From NCBI GenBank assembly GCA_038277395.1, contig CM076191.1, forward strand, positions 90,888,822 through 90,952,821: a DNA stretch of 64,000 nucleotides, written 5' to 3'. Shown here in pieces: positions 35,008 to 46,029 of this stretch. A program made the translations under genes and the position numbers. Position 1 is the first letter of the stretch. Every line of letters starts with the position of its first letter. Below the pieces are notes generated by a model. That model worked only from the letters and a program-made list of their open reading frames with translations, was not told the DNA's origin and made no database searches. Origin of the DNA: Dryocosmus kuriphilus (Eukaryota; Arthropoda; Insecta; Hymenoptera; Cynipidae).

Positions 35008-36239
35008 TATTAGTACTCACCTTTTGTTTCGATATCCGTCTTGAGTTGTAGAACACATACAGTGTAGCACAAGCATGAGCAATAAATTTGATATACTACT
35101 ATCAATCGAAAAAATAAAAGTCACATATCAATCCCGACGAAAATGAAGAATGCTGTATGGGTACAAGGTTAGCTGAAACTCGAAAAGTCGGAATGCAAGT
35201 TTGTGAGAGTGGGAGATCGCAGACCGCCAGTTGCGGGAATTTTTAAATCACTATTTATGTACATAAAATTATATCAGCAGTATATTTTTTATAATAAACA
35301 CGAAATAATTTTCGTAAACGTGCGGGATCGTTGAAATTTGTATTTTATAATATATAGAATATTGATATTTCAATTTCTCAACCTTGAAATAATAAAAATA
35401 TAAACATCATATTTCTTATATATGTATTGCATGATAAAATGGAAATTTATAAATATATGACTCCTTTAATATGATTAATAATTAATGATCGTATTATTTT
35501 TTAAATATCTTACTTATAAAAATTCGAGTTTTAAATTAAGCCGTCGATATTATAGTCAACTACAAACATTCTTATCAAAATTAAAATCATATTTCAGGAG
35601 TTTTTCATTTCTCTTTTCTGCATGAAACTATTGACTCTAATTATTTGTACCATATCACAATTTTACATTATTATCATCTAAAAATAGACAAATGAATAAT
35701 ATTTTATGTCCCTCACAAAACGCGAGGCATATGCCTCTCACATTGTGCGAAGCATATGCTTCGCATGTATGTGCCTCGCACAAAATGCGACGCATATTAA
35801 CCGCATTCTGCACGCATCGCGTGTCTCGCACGCCGTGTGGGTAACGTGCCTCGCACGATTGTTATCTGGGCTGTTGTAAACATAACCTCAAAATAATTAA
35901 AAAATGGAATACAATATTTGGATAAAAAGCACTATAGGATCATGAGATCTGCAAAATCTCGCAGGATTTTGCATTAAACTGCATTAGTTTACTATTAACA
36001 ACTTCGTTATATTGAAATTGCTTCATGGGGGAAAAAAAAAATAAAATCATGATAAATAAATTTAAAATTTATTTTAAATCTTGACTATTTCCTCGCAAAT
36101 CAATCCTAAAGACGTAATTTGATGAATTTAGTGTTCTTGAAAACTTTTTACTAAATAATTATGTCAAAAACAATAAATAGCAAAATATTTTTGAACGGAA
36201 CTAGACGGAATTAAGTAAATGAAAACTGTGTTCTTATCA

Positions 36240-37220
36240 CTGAATAGAAAATATTAGGGCAGACGTTACTGACGCTAGGCGAATTGAAGGGAATTAAAAT
36301 TCTGACGAATCTATTGTTCCCTTGCAGATTGGAGCATGGTGGAAGAATCAGGTTTTAAATAAGACAGAAAAATTTCACTTTTACGTTGAATTCAAGAATT
36401 TTATAATTCTTTTGTATTCAAGCCTTCTTACCGGGTTATCAGCCGTAATGAACATCAAATCTTTATGTTGAGACTGAAATTGTTTTACAAGATCAAATTT
36501 AGGATTAATTAGTTTGATTGTGGTTTGAAATGATTTGAGTGACTGTTTTTCTAATTTTACATTTTTCATCGTTATTATTTAGGCATCTGATAGAGTTTTC
36601 AATATTTGCAATGATATTGCTAACAGGAATTTTCTCTGTGTTATAAGGAACATCAAAATTAGAACCCAAAGCTAAGGTCTCTGCTAACTCATTTGGGATT
36701 TCGACATTTGATGTTTTTGTAACATTTATTGATTCTGAAATCCCTTACATTACTATAGGATTCAGTTTTTTTTTTAAATTTTAGTAAATTAAATTTTTTA
36801 ATGCAACTGTCCCTTTTAGAATATTTCAAATTTTGTAAACTTTTATCTTGTGACGTAAAAAAGTTATAAATTGAATCCTCATTTATCGATCGGAGTATGT
36901 AAGATTTTTAAAAAATTTGAATTTTTTCCTAAAAATTTGATGCTTTCTACAGTGTTATAAATTTCATTATTAAGAATTTTCTTTTGGAAAACAGTTTTAG
37001 TTCTGCTAAACTTTAATAAAACTTTGTGATGTAAGTTGTTAACATTAAATTTAGTTTGGTTTTCGATGTGAGTTGGAATTAGAAATTCTCTCCTGCATTT
37101 TATCAAAAAAGTACGTTGATCCTTTAAATTTGTTAATTTTCGTTGGATATTAATCCAATTTGCTAATTTAAATCTAACATCAGAATCGTATTTCTGAGCA
37201 ATATACGAGAGATAACCCAT
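36240..37220 (-). pseudogene. Penelope-like element, N-terminal coding remnant
   Basis: Minus-strand pieces: RTFLIKCRREFLIPTHIENQ (37140-37080), the typical Penelope N-terminal motif of a basic FL.KCR...P.HI; then IPNELAETLALGSNFDVPYN and IANIENSIRCLNNNDEK (36700-36560); then FITADNPVRRLEYKRII (near 36440), where functional elements have an ADKG-like box before the RT. Frames shift between pieces, and the reverse transcriptase core is absent below 36380. Assignment rests on motif order from family knowledge. Confidence 0.65.
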
Positions 37221-37606
37221 CTTACCAAATACGTTACTGACCTTAAGTGTTATTGAAAACAGTAGCTATTCGATGAAGAAATGTATGTATGTATAAAAAG
37301 GATATACATTTTTTTGGAAAAAATAGTAAAAAACATACCTTAAGGAAATATTTTTCAAAAAAAATCCAAAATAAGGTTTATAACCTCAAAGCAACAAAAT
37401 CGATGTATCGAAGTCAAAGTGAAAATTCATATGATAAAAGACATACATTAAGTCTTGAGTAAATTGTATAAAAATTGCTTATATTCATTCAGAGCATTAA
37501 ATGGCTCTGAATAATTTTAACATAGAGATCACATTTTTGAAAAAAATATGACGACAAAAGTGATAGACAGAGGACAAGAACATACTGAAGCGAAAACGGA
37601 GTTACA

Positions 37607-38075
37607 TTGAACCACACAGTGTTCACAGAACGTGGGATTTTTCGACCTCCGCCAGTTTCCCATCTGGGGGAAAACATGCAAACGTCGTGCGTCGGTGAGA
37701 TGTCCCTGCTACAAGCTGTTCGCGTAAAGCCGAAAATGCACGAACACGCACGATTCAACACTCGTCGACGACAGCCGAGTCGCGTTCGCGACTGATCGGG
37801 TTTTCGACCTTGAAGACTTTGAAAGCATTTGAAGATACGAGCTGATTTTTCACTTTTAAGAAATTCGGTGGGAGCTTGAGAAGTTGGCTGACGTTACATT
37901 TTTATCTCTCTTCTCATTGGTCTAATACCTGATAATGAAGATAGCGTTGGACAAAAAGGCACCAAATATGAATTTTTCAGATGTAGCAGAAAGTATTTAA
38001 ATACATGTAATGAAGTCTTGAAATATTTAATGATTATGTTTTTCAGGTATTGGATATATATGTCTGTATTTTACT
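37607..38075 (+). repeat. Penelope LTR-like arm, left copy (inverted partner at 39830-40354)
   Basis: Begins aaccacacagtgttcacaga, includes gtcgtgcgtcggtgagatgt, the gagtcgcgttcgcgactgat hairpin and ends at ttcaggtattggatatata. It is a reverse-complement match to the right copy over about 470 bp. The tail (atgtaatgaagtcttgaaat ... caggtatt) is repeated directly at 38409-38470, next to the mariner. Confidence 0.75.
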
Positions 38076-38492
38076 TTATATATTTACCTCTGGTAATTAC
38101 CGTTCTTTTAATTCAAATAATAGTTACATAATAACCAAAAGTTATTAACTTGACCTTTCTTAATATATGAGAACTTTGCAAAACCTTTAATGTCTTGAAA
38201 TACTTATATCTTGAACATTATAAAATTTACTTCTTACAATTTGACATTAATTGTAAAATATAAATTTAACCAAATTTATTTTATAAAGAAATATTTGATT
38301 ATTTTAAAAGGACCGCGGTCTGATTTAAAATGGTTTTGTTCTCACAAAGTTTTACAAATTAAGCTTTTTAATGCAACTTTACTTTTTAAATCTTAGAAAA
38401 ACGTGAAAGACTTTAAATACATGTAATGAAGTCTTGAAATATTTAATGATTATGTTTTTCAGGTATTGTATATATATATATGTATATATATA

Positions 38493-39820
38493 CGAGGGCC
38501 TACCCAAAAGAAACCGAACTGATGTTGTGGGGAGCGGAGTCGTTGTAGTACCGGGTTTTTGCCGGTAGGTGCGTGTAGAGGCACTTTTCACCAGTTAGTA
38601 TGCCAACTGCTATCACTGTGTAAGGTTGCATTTGGTGTGTGTAATTTTTTTTTGTGACTGTTGCTTTGCGCGCTCGTCGTTTTTTGTGATGGTTGATTTT
38701 CGTGATCAGCGTGCCAACGTGAGGTTTTGCTTCCTGCTCGGGAAAACGGGCACAGAAACTCTTCAAATGTTAAAAACGGCCTACAAGGATGATGCTATGG
38801 GAAAAACTCAAGTGTTCGAGTGGTTTTCTCGTTTTAAAAGTGGGGAAATGTCAATTGACGACCAACCTCGCTCTGGACGTCCTTCGACGGCCCGAACCGA
38901 CGAAAATGTTGAAAAAATTCGTGAAATCATCCTGGAAGATCGACGAAGGACCATCGAAGAAGTTGTGGAGAAATCTGGCGTGAGTTGGAGTTCAGTACAG
39001 AGAATTCTAAGTGAAGATTTGGGGATGAGAAGGGTGGCTGCAAAATTTGTTCCTCGACTGCTGACTGCAGAGCAAAAACAAGGCCGCGTGCAAGCATGCT
39101 CTGCTTTGAAGGAGGAATTCCAAAATGATCCAAACTTTTTTTCCAAGGTCATAACAGGTGACGAATCGTGGTGTTATGGATACGATCCTGAAACTAAGCA
39201 ACAGTCAAGTCAATGGAAGACTCAAAATTCGCCTCGCCCTAAAAAAGCTCGTCAGGTGAGGTCAAACATTAAGACGATGCTCATTTGTTTTTTAGATGTG
39301 AGAGGAGGAGTCGTCCATTCAGAATTTGTTCCACCGGGTCAGACAGATAATCAGGCATTTTACCTGGAAGTCTTGAAAAGATTGCGCAACAGTCTACGAC
39401 GGAAAAGGCCTGATTTGTGGCAGTCGGGGGACTGGTTTTTCCACCACGACAACGCCCCTGCTCACACAGCTCTTTCTGTGCGCCGATTTTTTACCAAAAA
39501 TAGCATGGCCACTGTTCCTCACCCACCCTATTCACCCCATTTAGCCCCCTGTGACTTTTTTTTATTCCCCCGAATGAAAAGGGACATGAAAGGAAAGCGT
39601 TTTGCGGACGTAGCTGAAGTGAAGGAAAAAACGACGGAGGCGCTGTCAAGCATCACAAGAGAGGAATTTAAAAAATGTTTCGAACAATGGAATAAAAGAT
39701 TAGATAAGTGTATTGTCTCCAATGGAGAGTACTTTGAAGGAGATTAAATGTTTTTTGCAGAAAAATCAAAATAATAACTTTGTACAAAAGTAGTTCGGTT
39801 TCTTTTTGGGTAGGCCCTCG
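38493..39820 (+). mobile_element. Complete mariner transposon, 1328 bp, TA duplication
   Basis: TIRs begin cgagggcctacccaaaag on both sides and run about 28 bp with one indel (AAAAG against AAAAAG). TA flanks both ends (38491-38492 and 39821-39822). The transposase frame is open throughout. Element length is normal for mariner (about 1.3 kb). It lies between the two inverted Penelope arms, in a TA-rich tract. Confidence 0.95.
38689..39747 (+). CDS. Mariner transposase, 352 aa, intact
   Basis: Cut-and-paste transposase; acts in the nucleus on its own TIRs and inserts at TA. The chosen ATG gives MVDFRDQRANVRFCFLLGKT and a normal 340-355 residue length; the frame extends 21 codons upstream without a better start. 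Residues 1-110 form the paired helix-turn-helix DNA-binding part with a GRPST linker (about 63-67). FVPRLL (120-125) replaces the usual WVPHEL-type linker. Catalytic residues are D158 (TGDESW), D254 (HHDNAPAH) and D289 (YSPHLAPCDFFLFP), a D,D34D spacing. No stop, frameshift or missing key residue is seen. The HL in YSPHLAP differs from the common DL. Confidence 0.95.
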   Translation: MVDFRDQRANVRFCFLLGKTGTETLQMLKTAYKDDAMGKTQVFEWFSRFKSGEMSIDDQPRSGRPSTARTDENVEKIREIILEDRRRTIEEVVEKSGVSWSSVQRILSEDLGMRRVAAKFVPRLLTAEQKQGRVQACSALKEEFQNDPNFFSKVITGDESWCYGYDPETKQQSSQWKTQNSPRPKKARQVRSNIKTMLICFLDVRGGVVHSEFVPPGQTDNQAFYLEVLKRLRNSLRRKRPDLWQSGDWFFHHDNAPAHTALSVRRFFTKNSMATVPHPPYSPHLAPCDFFLFPRMKRDMKGKRFADVAEVKEKTTEALSSITREEFKKCFEQWNKRLDKCIVSNGEYFEGD

Positions 39821-39829
39821 TATATCCAA

Positions 39830-39852
39830 TACCTGAAAAACATAATCATTAA

Positions 39853-39911
<59 letters not shown>

Positions 39912-40354
39912 AATATCTGAAAAACATAATCATTAAATATTTCAAGACTTCATTACATGTATTTAAAGTCTTTCTGCTACATCTGAAAAATTCATATTTG
40001 GTGCCTTTCTGTCCAACGCTATCTTCATTATCAGGTATTAGACCAATGAGAAGAGATATAAAAATGTATAACGTCAGCTAACTTCTCAAGCTCCCACCGA
40101 ATTTCTTAAAAGAGAAAAATCAGCTCGTATCTCCAAATGCTCTCAAAGTCTTCAAGGTCGAAAACCCGATCAGTCGCGAACGCGACTCGGCTGTCGTTGG
40201 CGAGTGTTGAATCGTGCGTGTTCGTGCATTTTCGGCTTTACACGAACAGTTTGTAACAGGGACATCTCACCGACGCACGACGTTTGCATGTTTTCTCCCA
40301 GATAGGAAACTGGTGGGGGTCGAAAAATCCTACGTTCTGTGAACACTGGAACCA
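39830..40354 (-). repeat. Penelope LTR-like arm, right copy
   Basis: Reverse complement of 37607-38075. It also holds a TA run (39859-39909) that splits a direct repeat of ccaata(c/t)ctgaaaaacataa. The minus strand places it just after the endonuclease end at 40432, as expected for a Penelope 3' terminal repeat. Confidence 0.75.
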
Positions 40355-40431
40355 CATGTTAGTGGTATAACCTCAAATGAGAATAGCGCGCCAAAAGTGA
40401 AGGGAGATTGAAAAAAGCCATATAAAAATTG

Positions 40432-40776
40432 TTAATGTAAAATAAAATTATAAATGCTATTAATGTTCATAGTTTCTGTTTTTAAATTAATTGATATATT
40501 GCGAAATTTATTAATAAAAATGGATTCTATAATCCGTCTTTTATGAATATTATTTTCTCTAGCTAAAATTTTAATGTTTTTAAATTCAAAATCAAATGAG
40601 TGTCCAAATTGCCAGGAATGCTGTGATAAACCAGTATTAAAATTTCCAATTCTACCATCTCTCCTGTGTTCAGAGACAGTCAGAGAAGTCTCTGAATACA
40701 AAAGAGATAGCAGAATTGGAAATTTTAATACTGGTTTATCACAGCATTCCTGGCACAGAATGGCAAAAAAATTCAC
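40432..40776 (-). pseudogene. Penelope-like GIY-YIG endonuclease end
   Basis: The minus-strand frame reads VSEHRRDGRIGNFNTGLSQH, then FGHSFDFEFKNIKILARENN, then RRIIESIFINKFRNISINLK. This matches the C-terminal half of the GIY-YIG domain in Penelope-like elements (HR..., H...F.....I L..E......R...E...I). The GIY-YIG box itself is missing. Its first third overlaps an inverted duplication (40611-40754), so the N-terminal part of this frame is a mirror artefact. Confidence 0.7.
40611..40754. repeat. 144-bp hairpin made of duplicated endonuclease coding sequence
   Basis: Left arm gccaggaatgctgtgataaa runs about 50 bases and returns as the complement at 40704-40754 (ggtttatcacagcattcctggc). The unpaired centre includes gttcagagacagtcagagaa. 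Because the arm encodes part of the GIY-YIG domain, both strands give similar peptide (LSQHSW, GNFNTG). Confidence 0.85.
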
Positions 40777-40794
40777 AGATTAACCCCATCTAAG

Positions 40795-41611
40795 ATGTCA
40801 GAATCAAAGAATATTTTGCAACGTGACGCAGACAGCCTTATTCGTCGTCCTAAAAGAATATTAGTGCAAGTTTAGGAGCCGAAAAAACGCGTACTTACTG
40901 CACCTGCATTGAACTGAGTTGGTTTGAATTATGCTGCGGAAATCCCGAAGGAAGAGAAATTTTTACCTGCAAGAGTACCGCAGCCTAATGAAGATGAAGA
41001 ATTGGGGTCCTTAAAGCAAAGGTTTGTCCACGAATTATTAACCGAAGTTCGCAAATTCGACGGCACTTCTGATGTCGCAGCTTTTTTGGCACAAGTTCAT
41101 CATATTTGGGATCAATTAACTACTCCTAAAGAAAAAAAATCTTTAGTGCGGAAAATCGTCGCGCTCAAATTAAAAGTTCAGCGTGTAGCTGAAAGAATTC
41201 GTGTCGATAATTTATTAATATTGGGAGAATCACTCCGCACTGCCTTTGGGAAACTCTAGCTGGAATATGAACAACTTGATAAAGAAATAAACGCGATGCG
41301 TCAAGGAATAAGTCAATCGGTCGTGAACTATAATAAAAGATACGAGGAAATTACAAACGGATTCAAAATTTAATCGATTCTATGGAGGATGAATTTAAAG
41401 AAACTACTCGTTGGATGGAAACTAAACAGAATATCGATAAATTCATTTGCAGATTAAAGGAGATTCACCAAACCCCACACGTTGAGAATAGCCTTTTCAA
41501 TAGCTCAGAAAGAGGAGATATACTTTACAGACGAGACTCTTCGTCGTCGACAGGAAATTCGTGCACTATCCCGACCTTCGCCTAAGCCGGGAATATCGGA
41601 TACAAAGCGAA

Positions 41612-41672
<61 letters not shown>

Positions 41673-42603
41673 TTTTACCAATTAAATTTGAACTAAAATT
41701 CGTCCGTCAGCACAAAAAGGGGGATCTTTTATCTCCACGGGGAGTAGAGGCGAGAGAAACGATAGCGCAGAGTCTGAACCCATATCATTCGAAGTGTACA
41801 AAGGTGAGCGTACAAGGGTCGCACGTAGATTAGATTAATAATAATGTGACATCATGTGAATTTACAAACTTACAATATATATATATAAGGTGCATGCTTC
41901 GCCCGAAAATAAGATTACCTGTTCCTTCTGCAAATTAGCTGGTCATAAGGAAAGGAAAAAGAAAAAGAATCCACAGTAAAGGCAAGAACAACAAGAGAAG
42001 TTCGAGGAAAATTTGGAAGAGTGGGCAGCACACATGACAGTTATTGGACCCTCTGGCTCAAACCCACAGGAGTAAATCGAGTCTGTCACTTTCTTGTTGA
42101 CTCAGAGGCACCAGTTTCAACTATAAAAAATAACGTGCTCATCTTCAACGGATGCATGCCGAACGTGGTTAAAGAAATATATGAAAATTCTCTATCCTGA
42201 ACTGCACACAGGAAATGTTAGGAACATGCAAATGACATTTATGGGAAATGAACATGAGTTCAAAGTGGCAAAGTAGATTTTCCGACACGATACAATGGAA
42301 TTTTAGGAAAGGATTGGCTCAATAAAAACCAGGCTAAAGTAGGTGCTAATAAAGAGAAAATATCTCTTACTCGGTCAAATGGAGAAAACACAACGTTGAA
42401 ATTCAACGAGCGTACACGAGTCATACCAACACAAAGTATCCAAAAGGAAGTCAGCAAAGGAGGACCAAAAGGAATTTTTATCACTGACAGACAAGGAATA
42501 GGCCCAAGAATATATGACAGCAGGAGTGACACAACTAAAATCTTTCCAGTGAACGAAGGATTATATGAAAAATACATCTACAGTTCTCAGTGCGATATGC
42601 ATT
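40795..42603 (+). pseudogene. Decayed gypsy-like gag and protease region
   Basis: Starts at ATG 40795 (MSESKNILQRDADSLIRRPK), passes two stops (TAG and TGA before 40924), then the gag core (RKFDGTSDVAAFLAQVHHIW, IRVDNLLILGESLRTAFGKL) with a TAG, frameshifts near 41360 and 41480, a TA run (41613-41672), a zinc knuckle CSFCKLAGHKERKK lacking its last Cys (near 41920), a protease box FLVDSEAPVSTI (42095) where Gly is replaced by Glu, and GKDWLNKNQAKVG (42310). Old, non-functional LTR retroelement. The LTR is not seen; the 5' side abuts the Penelope remnant. Confidence 0.75.
41613..41672. repeat. (TA)n microsatellite inside gag
   Basis: About thirty TA/AT units between the gag core and the zinc knuckle. 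Tyr-Ile frames over it are artefacts. Confidence 0.9.
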
Positions 42604-42882
42604 ATATTATATAAGACATATTTAGGAACGATGTGGGATCAAAGGAAGTGTGCCTTTGGAAAAAAATTCCCAGATTTCGCTATCCTCCATGCGATATGGT
42701 CATTCAAAGGTTCAGTTTGTAAAAGATAATACTAGGGTGAGTCATCTACCCATAGGTAAAGCAAAATACTAGCTGACACTTCAATATATTCTATTGCTTC
42801 CAGGATAATTGTAGCATTTAAAATTCCTATTTCAGCAACGGAAAGTTTTATAAAATATAACAAGCTTGCTTTACTTCAATAG

Positions 42883-43149
42883 GTAGCTATTGGAAAGTAT
42901 GTCTCCTATCTAGTAGATTCAACTCCGTATCTTATAACAACGGATCATACATCGTACAACTCTCTGACAGAAAATAAATGTATAACGCTCACCGACATGC
43001 CAATCTGTAAAAGGGAAGGCATTTCTAGATCAGTGAAAGCTGCTAGCTATTGTGACTTGGACATATTCTCAAATAACCTGAAATTCTGTGAGCACAGATT
43101 CTTCTCCCTCAATAAAGATTACGTCAAAACCTTAACGCACAATCAATAG
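42883..43149 (+). pseudogene. Possible envelope-like remnant of an old insect LTR element
   Basis: An 89-codon open frame lies downstream of the decayed gag/protease region with the same orientation. It shows a LVDSTPYLITTD stretch and four or five spaced cysteines (CITL, ICKR, YCDL, FCEH). This cysteine-spaced layout resembles the ectodomain of the F-type env found in some insect gypsy-like elements, but the match is from memory of the general pattern only. Signal peptide and membrane anchor are not present. It could also be unrelated. Confidence 0.3.
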
Positions 43150-45140
43150 TATATTATACTTTTAACAGAGTTACAATTTGGTCTTATCTGTTAGAAATAT
43201 ATTAAAAGTGTCCCTTTTATTAAACCTACAATATTAACGTTGCGCAAACAATGCTCATTAAAAAAATGACAATTTTACATTCCAAAGTTCTTTTCATTAT
43301 GATATTTTCTTAATTAAGCCATCCTGCCAGCGGACGGCTCATGCTGTTCAATTTTTGCAAATCTCTTCAATGACCCAAATTAACGTCTATTTAAGTGAAA
43401 TATCCTTATTTGCAGTGAACTTAAAATATAAAGAGACAATTTCTGTTGAAAAGGATTCTCTTAATCTAAGCGAATTAAGAAGAAAAATTGTTCTCTTATC
43501 ATAAGAACAACGAACTAATACTTGGTATCATACAGAAATAAATGCGGTATCATACAGAAATAAATGCCTTCTCCCACACTATTTAATGCATTAGGTACAA
43601 TCTCGCTCTTTTTAGGATCAAAGCTTTTAAAACCCTGCACGTATTTACATAGAGAACCTAGTGCAACTTACAATAACTGTAGAAACATTGCAGAAGCGTT
43701 CACTGCAACTATCGATTCACAAAATTACACAAAAACATTGTTAGCACCAAAATATTCTTAGTGCGACCACGTATAAGATTTTTTGTATTTAAGATTTTTT
43801 TGAAAATTAATTGCTGATAGTTTAAAAATTAATTATTTAACAATTGAGCGTTGACAGCTTATTCCGACATCCGAACACTGATTCGGATGTAGAAACAAAC
43901 TACTTTTACACTGTCTGAGCCCTCTTTTAAATAACGTCACGATTGATCCCCTCTCCCCTCCGTTGTCCATTTTACATTGAAATGTTTAAAGAAAAAAGAT
44001 CCTACGATCACATTTTAATCGAATAAAAAACCATTTTAAAAAAGTTTGTATTCAAAAACGCGTTATTATTGATTGTTAGCTTTCAGAATCCACCAAAAAT
44101 GCGCACTAGTTAGAAAAATAATGTGCGGATGTAATTTTAAGCATCTAGATTGCTAGTGAGTGTTTTTCTTGGCAATATTATAATTTCAACTGCGATGTAA
44201 CCGATTATAAAATCCCCCCCCCTCCCGCTGCCTGACACTCTGTCATGTTCGACCCCCCCCCCCCCCCCCCCCCTAAAAGAGCTTGAAGTCCTTTATTCAT
44301 TTATGGAAGTCTTTCTTCTCTGTCGCGTTCAAATCTCCTCCTTGTTCGGTGGTAACTCGCTCATATCCACACGTTTCATCCTACTTAGCACAATGTTGCC
44401 GCTGTTTGAATGCAATGCCGCGCACCGCTTCCTTTCTTATAATTTTCACTTTCATCTTTTTACCTCCAAATGTTTAACTCTTGACCCTATTTATCCTCTT
44501 TTCATAGATGTCCTACCTTTACTTAGTTCCCTTACACTCCAAAACACACCCACACCTCCGAACTTGCCAATAGACTCACCTAACCTCACTTGTCTCTTTT
44601 CTCTACTTTTTGCCTTTCAGATTGATTTCACTGCTAACTATTTATTTCAATCCTACTCACCTATTTTACGCCCCCAAACTAGTATTTCTATGATCAATGA
44701 GTCAACTCTGCATGTCACTCCGTCTATCATTACCTGCATTTAAACAAAAAATTTATGCCGACATGTAAATCCTGTCCCAATTTATGATGGGACATAGACA
44801 ACATGAAGAAAAAAAGATTTTACAAGCATATGTCTTCTTTCTACGGCGCGTATTCCAATAAAAATAGTAACTTTTTTTGGTTAGATTTTATTTTTATTTC
44901 CGAATTATTCACAAATGTTAGCGAAATAGATTTAGAATTTTAAAGTTTTGCAGGTTTGAACTTAGCGTTTTTCTTTCGTATTTGAATCAGACGAATCACT
45001 ATACAAGTGAGGGTGATATGTTTTAAGAACTTCACGTTGCTTCGAAATTGTTTGTGTGTGATTTGACTGTTAAGAATTTATTTACTGAAAATAGTAAGCT
45101 CCAATAGGAACTCGCTTAATCAGAAAAGGAATAATAATAA
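43150..45140. other. Unannotated AT-rich region with a poly-C tract
   Basis: No recognised exon. The interval 44283-44760 is pyrimidine-rich on the plus strand and stays open for 146 codons with hydrophobic composition but no motif; I do not call it a gene. A run of 21 C occupies 44253-44273. Confidence 0.45.
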
Positions 45141-45208
45141 TACGGTGGCAAGATGTTGTACGATTAATAGTTTGTAAACTAATAATCGTATAATATTTTG
45201 CCACCGTA
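45141..45208. repeat. 68-bp perfect-type hairpin
   Basis: tacggtggcaa(g)at ... gattaatagttt pairs with aaactaataatcg ... attttgccaccgta. The loop is a few bases. Probably a tiny palindromic MITE. Confidence 0.8.
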
Positions 45209-45612
45209 TTAGTATGTTAGTTTTTGTACAAGGATTTTTTACATAAAAGGTGTAAGAGGAGTTCAGGATTACTCTTTAGGATTTGAAACAAACCAGAAGT
45301 AGATGTATTTTTTGTTTAAAAGAAAAAACTTAACACATGCCCTTATATTATCTATCCAAACGCTGTTTTTCGGAGTTCCGGCTTCGGGCACGTCCCACTT
45401 GAAACGCATCTAAAAGTAACTGGACAAAAGTAACTATGCACCGATAAACGAGGCCCTTTTCATTTGATCATACACATATTTTCAGCTTTAACACACAAAA
45501 TTTACCATAATGGATAAAAAATTTTAATCCTAATGAGAAGAAAAAAATATTCACCCAATTTTCACTCGAAGCACATTTTCACGATAAAAAAAATATTTGG
45601 TAATAGTATATT

Positions 45613-45710
45613 ACATCACGAGTAATGTTAGCTATGTCTTTACACGCACAACTCAATGTTTGTAGGCCGAGTTGTGCGTGTAACGACGTGGCTAATTTTA
45701 TAAGTGATGT
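45613..45710. repeat. 98-bp hairpin
   Basis: acatcacgagtaatgttagc and tacacgcacaactca pair with the complement gagttgtgcgtgta ... gtggctaattttataagtgatgt. Arms about 42 bases. Confidence 0.8.
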
Positions 45711-45716
45711 ACGATA

Positions 45717-46029
45717 TTTTATTCGAAACCAGCATATTACGAGATTGTAGGGCCGTCTGAAAAATGGGTGTTGTATGGCCCCTTATTGAAATGGTGGAAA
45801 AACGCCCTATGTAGTGGCGGCCATCTAGTTTGGTTATTTTTCCCTACGCCAGCGTGAAATATCATCAGAGAAAGCATTGTGCGTTATGAAGTGGCGGTTT
45901 GGGGAACTAATTACCTGTCAGTGTGGCGCTTTTTGGAACTAATTACCTGTCACCATTCGGTAAAGGGCTATATAACACCCATTTTTCAAGGGGCGTTACA
46001 GTCTCATAACATAGTGGTTTCGAATAAAA
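45717..46029. mobile_element. 313-bp MITE with about 60-bp TIRs
   Basis: Left end ttttattcgaaaccagcata and right end complement ttttattcgaaaccactatg match for about 60 bp through aaaaatgggtgtt. The interior holds two copies of ggaactaattacctgtca. A further piece of the end (ggtttcgaataaaata) lies at 46071. Target duplication unclear. Confidence 0.75.

Larger units (their letters stand above)
32898..35870. mobile_element. 3.0-kb element with CpG-rich terminal regions
   Basis: Ends read cccagataacaaaatgtgcg and, reversed, cccagataacaatcgtgcga. The first and last 160 bases are rich in gcgcgc, cacgtgcg and catgcgtgcg words, unlike the AT-rich interior. Flanks accaccct-like and ctgttgt give at most a CT duplication. 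The interior holds a 263-bp tandem repeat, a possible minus-strand exon and a TA run. No transposase domain is recognised, so the class is open. Confidence 0.65.

Noticed and set aside
37607..38075. Hammerhead ribozyme in the Penelope-like arm
   Set aside because: I searched by eye for CTGATGA followed by GAAA and found no convincing core. A covariance-model search would be decisive.
44303..44743. 146-codon plus-strand open frame
   Set aside because: Pyrimidine-rich strand keeps frames open; there is no domain, no repeat-unit logic and a second frame overlaps it.
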